NCBI RefSeq assembly: GCF_900092135.1
Contig: NZ_FMYF01000014.1
Location: forward strand, 1 to 64,000
Length of the DNA stretch: 64,000 nucleotides
DNA from: Raineyella antarctica
Lineage (GTDB): Bacteria > Actinomycetota > Actinomycetes > Propionibacteriales > Propionibacteriaceae
Reading direction: 5' to 3'
The notes below the pieces were generated by a model that was given only the letters and a program-made list of their open reading frames with translations, did not search any database and was not told the DNA's origin. Shown one piece after another: positions 32,379 to 40,216 of the stretch. The translations under genes were made by a program, and so were the position numbers. Position 1 is the stretch's first letter. Each line of letters begins with the position of its first letter.

Positions 32379-33476
32379 ATGGATGACGGGGCGGCCGGAG
32401 ACGATGCCGTGGGCCGGGAGGCGATGGACGCCGAGCAACGCGCCGCGGAGGCGGCCGTCCGCTATGCAGTGCGGCTCATGTCGCGCGTTCTCGGATCGTT
32501 CACCGGGTTCGTGGTGGGGGAGGGCTGGGGCAGCCAGTGGCGCGACGGTGAGTGGCACCCCGGCGTCCGCAGCCAACTGCTGGCGTACACGACCACCGGG
32601 CTGATCACGTTCGGCTGGCAACGCGACCACGGACTGCCCTCCAGTCCGGCGGACACCGTCCGCCAGGCGCTGGAACGCTGGGGTAGTGACCGGGGGGACC
32701 TGGCCGAGCGGCAGATCCCCGGCTGGCTGCACGAGGAAGCCGTCATCCACGGCCGGACCCCTGTCCCCGTGGAGACGATCGAGGCCCTGCGGTCCGGACT
32801 GCCCTCCTCCGAGGACAGCACGCTGGCGGTCCTCCGCGCGATCCCGGTCGGTGTCCTGGGCGCAGCCGGTTTCCCGTTCGTACGCGAGATGGCGATGGCG
32901 GTCGCGGCCCTGACCCACACCGGGCCCCGCACCCTCGCCACCGCGGCCCTGGCCGCGCAGCTGTACGGAGCGGCACTGGAGGCCTCGGCGAGGGACGACG
33001 GGGTCGGACTGGTCGAGGTCCTCACCGACGTACTCGACTCCCGGCCCCTCGGCGACCCGCTGCGCTGGCGGCTGGAGCACCTGCTCCGCCAGGACCCGCG
33101 CAGCCTGCGGTTCGCGGCCCAGCGGCCGGCGCCGGAGGGTCCCGACGACGTCCTCTTCGCTGCACTGACCGCGCTGCTCGCCTTTCCGGGTGGGGGCCAG
33201 GACTCCTGGCTCGGGGCGATCCGTTCGGTCGTGGAGTGCCGCGAGCCGGTCGGGGTCCGCTGCCTGGTCGGGGCCCTGCACGGCGCCCTGCACTGTCCCG
33301 GCTACACCCCCGACCTGGAGCCCGGCGTGCCCGAGGACGTCCGCCTGTGGGAGGAGGCCTTCGTCGTCTTCGGCGATCTCGCGTCAGACCTGGTCCACTC
33401 GATCCTGGCCACACCGGGCGGACACTCGGAGGACGACGAACGGGCGGACGAGTGGTGCCGCCGCTATCCCGCCTGA
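32379..33476 (+). CDS. degenerate ADP-ribosylglycohydrolase (DraG) family protein
   Basis: 365-residue protein whose blocks follow the DraG/ARH fold order: FTGFVVGEGWGSQW (for G-x-x-x-GDA-x-G), YTTTGLITFGW at residues 70-80 (for YTDDT-x-x-x), LRAIPVGVL (for MR-x-x-P-x-x), ALTHTGPRTLATAALAAQL, and EPVGVRCLVGALHGALH from residue 289 (for D-x-DT-x-A-x-x-GAL-GA). The aspartates that bind the two magnesium ions are replaced: TDDT by TTTG and the DxDT-type motif by EPVG. It is thus probably catalytically dead, perhaps a binding protein, or has a new activity. The ATG at 32379 has GAGGGG eight bases upstream. It precedes fadA2-fabG4 by 117 bases. Confidence 0.62.
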   Translation: MDDGAAGDDAVGREAMDAEQRAAEAAVRYAVRLMSRVLGSFTGFVVGEGWGSQWRDGEWHPGVRSQLLAYTTTGLITFGWQRDHGLPSSPADTVRQALERWGSDRGDLAERQIPGWLHEEAVIHGRTPVPVETIEALRSGLPSSEDSTLAVLRAIPVGVLGAAGFPFVREMAMAVAALTHTGPRTLATAALAAQLYGAALEASARDDGVGLVEVLTDVLDSRPLGDPLRWRLEHLLRQDPRSLRFAAQRPAPEGPDDVLFAALTALLAFPGGGQDSWLGAIRSVVECREPVGVRCLVGALHGALHCPGYTPDLEPGVPEDVRLWEEAFVVFGDLASDLVHSILATPGGHSEDDERADEWCRRYPA

Positions 33477-33593
33477 TCAGGCCCGCAATGGAGTGCTGCA
33501 GTGGCCCCCCATCGGCGGGTCCGCCCACTAGACTTGCTGCACGGCGCGGGCTCGAACAGGGACCGCGCACTTCTCCCTCGGGAGGGACCGACG

Positions 33594-34892
33594 ATGACGT
33601 CACAACGCAGCGCAGTGGTCGTGGGAGGCAACCGGATCCCGTTCGCCCGGGCCCGGGGGTCGTACGCCCGCGACTCGACCCAGGACCTGCTCACGGCGGC
33701 CCTCGATGGACTGGTCGCCCGCTACGGGCTGGCCGGCCGGCGCATCGGCGAGGTCGCCGCCGGCGCGGTGATCAAGCACGGCACCCTGCTCAACCTCACC
33801 CGCGAGGCCGTCCTCGGGTCCGCCCTGGCCCGCGACACGCCCGCCTGTGACCTGCAACAGGCCTGCGGCACCGGCCTGGAGGCGGTCACGTACGTGGCCA
33901 ACAAGATCCGCCTCGGCCAGATCGACACCGGCATCGCCGGCGGTGCCGACAGCATCAGTGACACCCCCGTGGAGATCAGCCGCGGCGCCCAGCAGGCGCT
34001 GATGCGTTTCACCGCGGCCAGGACCACGCCGGCCCGGCTCCAGGCACTCGCCGGCCTACGGCCCAAGGACCTTCGGTTCGTGGCGCCCCAGATCGCTGAA
34101 CCGCGGACCGGCCTGACCATGGGCGAGAGCCAGGCGCTGACCACTCTGGCCTGGAACATCACCCGCGAGGCCCAGGACGCGTACGCCCTGGACAGCCACC
34201 GCAAGCTCGCCGCCGCCTGGGACGCCGGCTTCTTCGACGACCTGGTCACTCCGCACCGGGGCGTCAAGCGGGACGAGGCGCTGCGGACGGACACCTCGCT
34301 GGAGAAGCTCGCCAAGTTGCCGCCGGTGTTCGGCAAGGGCCCCGGCGCCACCATGACCGCCGGCAACTCCTCCCCGCTCTCCGACGGTGCCGCGGTGGTG
34401 CTGCTCGCCGAGGAGGAGTGGGCCCGCGGCCACCACCTGCCGGTGCTCGCCCGGGTCGTCGATGCCGAGGTCGCGGCGGTGGATCACACCGCGAACGGTC
34501 GGGTCGCCGCCACCGAGGGCCTGTTGATGGCGCCGGCGAGAGCCGTGCCGCGACTCTTGGCGCGCAACGGGCTGGCGCTGGGGGACCTGGACCTGTACGA
34601 GATCCACGAGGCGTTCGCCGCGACCGTCCTGTCCACCCTGGCCGCCTGGGCCGATGCCGACTACTGCCGCGACACCCTGGGGCTGGACGGGCCGCTGGGC
34701 ACCATCGACCCCGCCAAGCTCAACGTCACCGGCTCGTCGCTGGCGGCGGGCCACCCGTTCGCCGCCACCGGCGGACGCATCGTGGCAACCCTGGCGAAAC
34801 TGCTCGCCGAACGGGGCCCCGGCTCGCGAGGGCTGATCTCCATCTGCGCCGCCGGTGGACAAGGAATCGCCGTGATCCTGGAGGCAGTGTGA
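33594..34892 (+). CDS. acetyl-CoA C-acetyltransferase (FadA2-like thiolase)
   Basis: 432-residue thiolase that cleaves or condenses 3-ketoacyl-CoA. The nucleophile is Cys91 in QQACGTGLEA; the active-site histidine is in the late AAGHPFAATGGR, and the second cysteine is Cys418 in SICAAGGQG. Closest in layout to mycobacterial FadA2 (Rv0243), which likewise sits next to FabG4 (Rv0242c). The ATG at 33594 has GGAGGG seven bases upstream. The stop overlaps the FabG4-like start by one base. Together the pair could feed beta-oxidation or reductive fatty acid metabolism. Confidence 0.92.
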   Translation: MTSQRSAVVVGGNRIPFARARGSYARDSTQDLLTAALDGLVARYGLAGRRIGEVAAGAVIKHGTLLNLTREAVLGSALARDTPACDLQQACGTGLEAVTYVANKIRLGQIDTGIAGGADSISDTPVEISRGAQQALMRFTAARTTPARLQALAGLRPKDLRFVAPQIAEPRTGLTMGESQALTTLAWNITREAQDAYALDSHRKLAAAWDAGFFDDLVTPHRGVKRDEALRTDTSLEKLAKLPPVFGKGPGATMTAGNSSPLSDGAAVVLLAEEEWARGHHLPVLARVVDAEVAAVDHTANGRVAATEGLLMAPARAVPRLLARNGLALGDLDLYEIHEAFAATVLSTLAAWADADYCRDTLGLDGPLGTIDPAKLNVTGSSLAAGHPFAATGGRIVATLAKLLAERGPGSRGLISICAAGGQGIAVILEAV

Positions 34893-36292
34893 TGAAGATC
34901 GACACCGGTGTCCTCGTACGCTCGAAGCCCGTGCAGGCCCTGGCCCGCAGGCTGGGCATGCCCGATGCCCCGGAGCTGCGCCGGGGTCGGGACCTGCCCA
35001 GCGGTGACATCGCCCTGTCGGCGCCGGACGGTAGCGGCATCGTCGCCGAGACCCTGGCCCAGCTCGGGGTCCCGACCATCCCCGCGCTGCGCGACGACCC
35101 CGAGGCCCGCACCCCCGGACCGGACGGCCACGACCTGCCCCCGGCCTACGCCCCCCAGCTCGGGGCGCTGATCGTGGACGCCACCGCGGTCCGTACGATC
35201 ACCGGGCTCGAGGACCTGCGCGCGGTGCTGCGCCCGGCGGTCAGGGGACTGGAGCCGAGCGGCCGGGTCGTGGTGGTGGCGACGGCGTCGGCCGGTGTCG
35301 AGGGACTGGAGGCGAGGGCGGTCACCCGCAGCCTCGACGGCCTGGTCCGCAGCGTGGCCAAGGAGTTGCGCGACGGTGCCACCGCCAACCTCGTGTACCT
35401 GGAACCGGGGACCGGCGCGCAGGACCTTGTCTCCACCCTGGCCTTCCTGCTGGAAGGACGCTCGGCGTACGTCGACGGCCAGTCCTGGCACGTGGGGCCG
35501 CGGCGTACGAGCCCCGGACGGCCCGAGGTTGACGGGGACTCCCTGGCCGGCCGGATCGTCGTGGTCACCGGAGCGGCCCGCGGGATCGGGGCGCAGATCG
35601 CCCGGACCTTCCACCGCGAGGGCGCCGTGGTCGTTGCGGTCGACGTCCCCGCGGCGGGGGAGGCACTCAGCGCGATCGCGAACGAGGTCGGCGGCACGGC
35701 CCTGCAGTTGGACATCACCGTCCCCGATGCGGGGGTGCGGATCGCCGAGCACGTCGCCTCCCGCTACGGGGACGAGGCCCGGATCCACGCCATCGCACAC
35801 AATGCCGGCATCCTCCGGGACCGGCTGCTGGCCAACATGGACGAACGGCGCTGGGCCCAGGTCCTAGACGTCAACCTGGCCGCCCAGCTGCGGATCAACC
35901 AGGTGCTGCTCGACCCGGCACTGGCCGGCGGGCTGGCCTACGACGCGCACATCATCGCGAGTGCCTCGACCAGCGGCATCGCGGGCAACCGTGGCCAGAC
36001 CAACTACGGCGCCAGCAAGGCGGGCGTGATCGGGCTGGTGCAGGCACTGTCCGAGACGTACGCCGATCGTCCCCTGACGGTGAATGCGGTCGCGCCCGGT
36101 TTCATCGAGACCGACATGACCGCCACCATCCCGCCGATCCAGAGGGAGCTGTTCCGCCTGTCCAACAGCTTGCACCAGGGTGGCCGGCCGGGCGACGTGG
36201 CCGAGTTGATCGTGTACCTCGCGGATCCCGCCACTTCCGGTGTCAACGGGCAGGTCATCCGCGTCTGCGGGCAGTTGACGGCCGGCGCCTGA
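34892..36292 (+). CDS. high-molecular-weight 3-oxoacyl-ACP/CoA reductase (FabG4-like)
   Basis: 466-residue SDR with an extra N-terminal flavodoxin-like domain (residues 1-210), the architecture of mycobacterial HMwFabG/FabG4. The C-terminal reductase has the nucleotide motif TGAARGIG at about 226, NAG, Ser in SASTSG and Tyr372-x-x-x-Lys376 in YGASK. FabG4 is NADH-dependent and acts on 3-oxoacyl-CoA. Start ATG 34892 overlaps the thiolase stop (TGATG), so translation is coupled. A GC-rich segment follows the stop (36305-36345) but does not fold into a convincing terminator. Confidence 0.9.
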   Translation: MKIDTGVLVRSKPVQALARRLGMPDAPELRRGRDLPSGDIALSAPDGSGIVAETLAQLGVPTIPALRDDPEARTPGPDGHDLPPAYAPQLGALIVDATAVRTITGLEDLRAVLRPAVRGLEPSGRVVVVATASAGVEGLEARAVTRSLDGLVRSVAKELRDGATANLVYLEPGTGAQDLVSTLAFLLEGRSAYVDGQSWHVGPRRTSPGRPEVDGDSLAGRIVVVTGAARGIGAQIARTFHREGAVVVAVDVPAAGEALSAIANEVGGTALQLDITVPDAGVRIAEHVASRYGDEARIHAIAHNAGILRDRLLANMDERRWAQVLDVNLAAQLRINQVLLDPALAGGLAYDAHIIASASTSGIAGNRGQTNYGASKAGVIGLVQALSETYADRPLTVNAVAPGFIETDMTATIPPIQRELFRLSNSLHQGGRPGDVAELIVYLADPATSGVNGQVIRVCGQLTAGA

Positions 36293-36342
36293 ACCAGCTT
36301 TCTGGAGGGGCCTCCCGGGAGCACGGTTCCGGGGCGCCCCGT

Positions 36343-36373
36343 TTGGGTTCCTCTCATCCGCCTCGGCTAAAAT
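36343..36373 (+). promoter_or_regulatory. candidate promoter of the lipoprotein L,D-transpeptidase
   Basis: TTGGGT (36343-36348) and TAAAAT (36368-36373) are 19 bp apart. The -10-like TAAAAT stands out in this GC-rich DNA. The start codon is 44 bases downstream. Confidence 0.35.
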
Positions 36374-36416
36374 AGGGCGACTATTGGATCGGCGTCTCAG
36401 CCGGGTCGGAGGCCGC

Positions 36417-37637
36417 ATGCAGAAGAAGTCCCGTCGAGCCGTTGCGCTCACCGCAGCTGTGCTCGTGGGCCTGTTGGGTGCTTGCGCCCCGACCGGTTCC
36501 AGTTCCGCGCCCGGAGGCAACTCCACCGCGACCCAGTCCGCGACGCCGCCACCCTTCGTGGTCACCACGAACGTCCCTGACGGTGCGGCCGACATCGCGG
36601 TGGACACGTTGGTCAAGGTCAGTGCCGCCGACGGCGGAGGAGCCCTCACCCAGGTCACCCTCACCGGTGCCGGCACCGACAAGAACGGCAAGGCCGTCAC
36701 CACCAGCATCGACGGCGCGCTCGGCTCCGACGGGGCGTGGACCGCCACCGAACGCCTCGACCCCGCCACGACGTACACGATCTCCGCCACCGGCACGGCC
36801 AGGTCGGGCCGGGAGTCGTCGACGACCTCGACCTTCACCACCACCGCGCTCACCCTGTCGCGTCAGATCTTCGTGTCGATCGTCAACCAGACCGGCTCCA
36901 CGTACGGTGTGGCGATGCCGGTCATCGTGCAGTTCGACCTGCCGGTCACTGATCGCAAGGCGTTCGAACAGCGCCTGAGCGTCACCACCACGCCGGCGCA
37001 GAAGGGCTCCTGGGGCTGGGTCTCCGACCGCGAGGTGGAGTGGCGTCCGGAGACCTACTTCCAGTCCGGGACGAAGGTCAGCGTCAAGGCCGACCTGAAC
37101 GGCGTCAATGCGGGTGATGGCAAGTACGGCCAGAACTCGGCGTCGGCCGACTTCAGCATCGGCCAGTCGCGCGTCACCAAGGTGGACCTGGCGAGCAAGC
37201 AGCTCACCCAGTTCGTCAACGGCCAGCAGGTGATGAGCATCCCGGTGAGCGGTGGCAAGCCCGGTGACGAGACCCGCAGCGGAACCAGCGTCATCATGGA
37301 GAAGCTCCCGCAGACCCGGATGGCCTCGGAGACCGTCGGCATCGCGAACAACTCCCCGGACGGCTACGACCTCCAGGTGAAGTACGCGATGCGGATCACG
37401 ACCAGCGGGGAGTTCCTGCACGCCGCACCCTGGAACGCCGCCTACCTCGGCAACACCAACGCGAGCCACGGCTGCGTCGGCATGGCCACCGACAAGGCTC
37501 AGGCGCTGTTCGGCACCGTCCAGGTCGGCGATCCGGTCGTCGTCTCGGGCACGAAACGTCCGCTGGACGACGGGAACGGGTGGACCGCCTGGAACGACTC
37601 CTGGGCCCAGTGGCAGGCGAAGTCGGCACTGGCCTGA
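36417..37637 (+). CDS. lipoprotein L,D-transpeptidase with Ig-like domain (LdtMt2-like)
   Basis: 406-residue cell-wall enzyme that makes 3-3 peptidoglycan cross-links. The signal peptide ends in the lipobox LLGAC, so it is anchored to the outer face of the membrane. Residues about 50-145 form Ig-like domains that space the enzyme from the membrane, and the YkuD domain runs from about 255 to 385 with the catalytic NASHGCVGM (His351, Cys353). A tryptophan-rich C-terminal extension (WTAWNDSWAQWQ) is typical of LdtMt2-like proteins. The ATG at 36417 has GGAGG four bases upstream. This is the second L,D-transpeptidase in the window; the first, at 1909-2628, has no lipobox or Ig domains. Confidence 0.92.
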   Translation: MQKKSRRAVALTAAVLVGLLGACAPTGSSSAPGGNSTATQSATPPPFVVTTNVPDGAADIAVDTLVKVSAADGGGALTQVTLTGAGTDKNGKAVTTSIDGALGSDGAWTATERLDPATTYTISATGTARSGRESSTTSTFTTTALTLSRQIFVSIVNQTGSTYGVAMPVIVQFDLPVTDRKAFEQRLSVTTTPAQKGSWGWVSDREVEWRPETYFQSGTKVSVKADLNGVNAGDGKYGQNSASADFSIGQSRVTKVDLASKQLTQFVNGQQVMSIPVSGGKPGDETRSGTSVIMEKLPQTRMASETVGIANNSPDGYDLQVKYAMRITTSGEFLHAAPWNAAYLGNTNASHGCVGMATDKAQALFGTVQVGDPVVVSGTKRPLDDGNGWTAWNDSWAQWQAKSALA

Positions 37638-37656
37638 CGGTGAGAACGGTGGTGCA

Positions 37657-37674
37657 GCCCATCCGGTGATGGGC
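37657..37674 (+). terminator. hairpin after L,D-transpeptidase
   Basis: GCCCATC (37657-37663) pairs perfectly with GATGGGC (37668-37674) around CGGT, 19 bases after the stop codon. A second stem, GGCGGG/CCCGCC, follows at 37691-37707. Confidence 0.6.
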
Positions 37675-37802
37675 CGTGGGCATCCTCATCGGCGGGACGG
37701 CCCCGCCTCCGAGCTCCGGTGACCTGCCGCACGCTGCCCCTAGACTAGAGCACGCTTCCCGGAGGCTCCGGGATTCCACACCGCCGTGGGAGGTTCCGAG
37801 CG

Positions 37803-40109
37803 ATGGCCGGGCTGTACGACCCCTCCCTGACGACGTTCGTCGGACGGGACGAGGATGTCGAGGCCGTGGCCGCGCTCCTCGAGGGGCACCGCTTCGTCAC
37901 CATCACCGGTCCCGGCGGCCTGGGCAAGACCACGCTGGCCGGCGAGGTGCTCCGCCGCGGAGACCTCGCGGCCACCGTCATCGATCTCGGCTCGATCAAC
38001 GACGACAGCGAGGTCGCGGCCCTGGTGGCGCGCACCCTCCGCGTCGCCGAGCAGTCCAACCGGCCCGCCGAGGAACAGCTGGTCCGCCACATCGACGGGC
38101 ACGAGCTCCTGCTCTACCTGGACAATTGCGAGCATGTCAGGGACGGTGTCCGTACGCTCGTCGCCGCCCTCCTGCGCGCCTGCCCGCGCCTGGTGGTGCT
38201 GGCGACCAGCACCGTACGCCTCGACGTTCCCGGCGAGTACCTGTACGAGCTGGCCCCGCTGACCGTTCCCGACGATGCCGGTGACATCGCGGCCCTGATG
38301 GGCACAGCCTCGGTCCGGCTGCTGGTCGACCGGACGCGACAGCTGGTGCCCCATTTCGAGGTCACCGAGTCCAACAAGGAGGCAGTACGCCGGCTCTCCC
38401 AGCGCCTCGACGGCATCCCGCTCGCGATCGAACTCGCCGCACCGCGCCTGCGGGTGCTGTCGGTGGCGGACCTCGTCGACCGGCTCGACGACCGGTTCGC
38501 GGTCCTCACCGGTGGCGGCCCGCACGTCCCCGAGCGGCACCGGACGCTGCGTGCCCTGGTGGACTGGAGCTACGAGCGGTGCACGGACGAGGAACGGATG
38601 CTGTGGGCCCGGCTGGCGGTCTTCCCCGGGTCGTTCCGGTTGCAGGCGGCCGAGGCCGTGGCGGGCTTCGGGGAGCTGGCACCCGGCCGGGTGCTCGACG
38701 TCCTGACCGGACTCGTGGAACGTTCCGTCGTGCTCGTACAGCGTAACGGCGACCGGATCCGCTTCCGCCAGCTGTCGACGATGCGCGACTACGGGGCCGG
38801 GCTGCTCCGTGACCGCGGGGAGGCCGACGAGGCCCGGGGACACCTGCTGGACTTCGTCCTCACGCGGACCCGAGAGGACGCCGGGAACTGGTGCGGGCCG
38901 CACCAGGCGGAGTTCCTCGAGGTCTGGCGGATGGAACACGCCACCATGCTCGCCGCCTTCGACTGGGCGATCGCCCGTCCCGACCGGGTCGCCGCCGCCG
39001 CGGAGCTGCTCGTCCTGCTGCGCCACCACTGGATCGCGGGTGGCCACCTCAGCGACGGTCGGCGCTGGCTCGATCGGATCCTGGGGATCGACGGGTTGTC
39101 GCCAAACCGGCGCGGTCATGTCCTCGCGGTCGCGGCCTGGGTCTGCCTGATCCAGGGCGACCGGGGTATCGCCGCCGGCTACCTGCGCGAGGCGCAGGAC
39201 CTCGCCGGTGCAGCCGGCGACGCGGTGCTCCAGGCGTACGTCGACTCGTACAGCGGACTGCTCGCCCTGTTCGAGGGACGACTCAAGGATGCGGTGGACC
39301 GTTACCGGGTCTGCATCCCGGTCTTCCTCGAGGCGGGGGAGCAGGCGGCCGCACAGACCGCCATGTTCCAACTGGCGATGGCCCAGACCTACCTGGGGCG
39401 CACCGAGGAGGCGCTGGAGACCTGCCGGGAGGAGATGGCCATTGGCCTGCCCCGCGGCGAGCTGTGGGACCGCGCGTACGCCGAGTGGGTGACCAGCATC
39501 TGCCACTGGCACGCCGGTCGCCTCGACCTGGGAGAACAGGCCGCGCGGCAGGCCCTGGTGATCCAGGAGTCCTTCGAGGACGGCATCTGCATCGCCCTGG
39601 TGCTGCTGGTGGTGTGCTGGATCCGGCAACGCCAGGGCCGGCATGCGGAGGCTGTCCGGGCGGCGAGGGCGGCCGAGGTGGTCTGGGAACTGCTCGGCAC
39701 CGGCGTCGAGGCCTTCGGACCCGACTTCGCCCGGGAGTGCGAACGCTGGGTCCCGTCGACCGCGGAGGACGGTGCCGACGGTGCCGGTGCCGACGGCGCC
39801 GAGGCCGAGCAGCTGCCGGCCACGAAGGCGGGCGCCGTGCAGTGCGGGCTGGAGATCCTGGGTGCCGATCGAGCGGCGGAGCCGGCGGCGCGTACGGTCC
39901 CGGAGCTCACCCAGCGCGAGAACGAGGTGTTCGCCCACCTGATGCAGGGGCACAGCAACCGGGCCATCGCCGACACCCTGGTGGTCTCGCCGCGGACCGT
40001 GGAGGGCCACGTCCAGCGCATCCTCACCAAGCTCGATCTCTCCTCGCGCGCCGAGGTGCCCGCCTGGTACGCGCGCCACCACGGGGGCGCGACCCCGAGA
40101 GCCACGTAG
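37803..40109 (+). CDS. ATP-binding LuxR-type transcriptional regulator
   Basis: 768-residue signal-transduction regulator. Residues about 10-330 form an AAA+/NB-ARC-like ATPase (Walker A TGPGGLGKTT near residue 35, Walker B LLLYLDNCEH, and LDGIPLAIELAA, a GLPLA-type motif). Residues 380-660 are helical, TPR-like repeats. The C-terminus from about 702 is a LuxR/GerE helix-turn-helix: LTQRENEVFAHLMQGHSNRAIADTLVVSPRTVEGHV in blocks. Such proteins switch on neighbouring genes on binding an effector. The gene is immediately upstream and co-directional with the monooxygenase fusion, its likely target. An Asp/Ala/Gly-rich stretch at about 655-670 separates the modules. GGGAGG lies nine bases before the ATG. 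Confidence 0.85.
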   Translation: MAGLYDPSLTTFVGRDEDVEAVAALLEGHRFVTITGPGGLGKTTLAGEVLRRGDLAATVIDLGSINDDSEVAALVARTLRVAEQSNRPAEEQLVRHIDGHELLLYLDNCEHVRDGVRTLVAALLRACPRLVVLATSTVRLDVPGEYLYELAPLTVPDDAGDIAALMGTASVRLLVDRTRQLVPHFEVTESNKEAVRRLSQRLDGIPLAIELAAPRLRVLSVADLVDRLDDRFAVLTGGGPHVPERHRTLRALVDWSYERCTDEERMLWARLAVFPGSFRLQAAEAVAGFGELAPGRVLDVLTGLVERSVVLVQRNGDRIRFRQLSTMRDYGAGLLRDRGEADEARGHLLDFVLTRTREDAGNWCGPHQAEFLEVWRMEHATMLAAFDWAIARPDRVAAAAELLVLLRHHWIAGGHLSDGRRWLDRILGIDGLSPNRRGHVLAVAAWVCLIQGDRGIAAGYLREAQDLAGAAGDAVLQAYVDSYSGLLALFEGRLKDAVDRYRVCIPVFLEAGEQAAAQTAMFQLAMAQTYLGRTEEALETCREEMAIGLPRGELWDRAYAEWVTSICHWHAGRLDLGEQAARQALVIQESFEDGICIALVLLVVCWIRQRQGRHAEAVRAARAAEVVWELLGTGVEAFGPDFARECERWVPSTAEDGADGAGADGAEAEQLPATKAGAVQCGLEILGADRAAEPAARTVPELTQRENEVFAHLMQGHSNRAIADTLVVSPRTVEGHVQRILTKLDLSSRAEVPAWYARHHGGATPRAT

Positions 40110-40140
40110 TGCGGGACGGGGCGTACGCGTAGTTCTGCGC

Positions 40141-40156
40141 GTGTGGTGGGTCACAC
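40141..40156 (+). promoter_or_regulatory. inverted repeat upstream of the monooxygenase-hydrolase gene
   Basis: GTGTG-GTGGGT-CACAC: 5-bp arms around six bases, 60 bases before the start codon and 31 after the LuxR-type gene. A plausible operator for that regulator. Confidence 0.4.
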
Positions 40157-40216
40157 CTCCGGGTGATGGTTGTCCTATCGACAGAGCAGTCGAGGAACGA
40201 AAGGGACCAGCCAAGC

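Noticed and set aside
36305-36345. Terminator after the FabG4-like gene
   Set aside because: GGGGCGCCCC and CTCCCGGGAG are palindromes without room for a loop, and the larger GGGGC/GCCCC pairing is weak.
37740-40214. 824-codon open frame opposite the LuxR-type regulator
   Set aside because: Shadow frame; no motif and no ribosome binding site.
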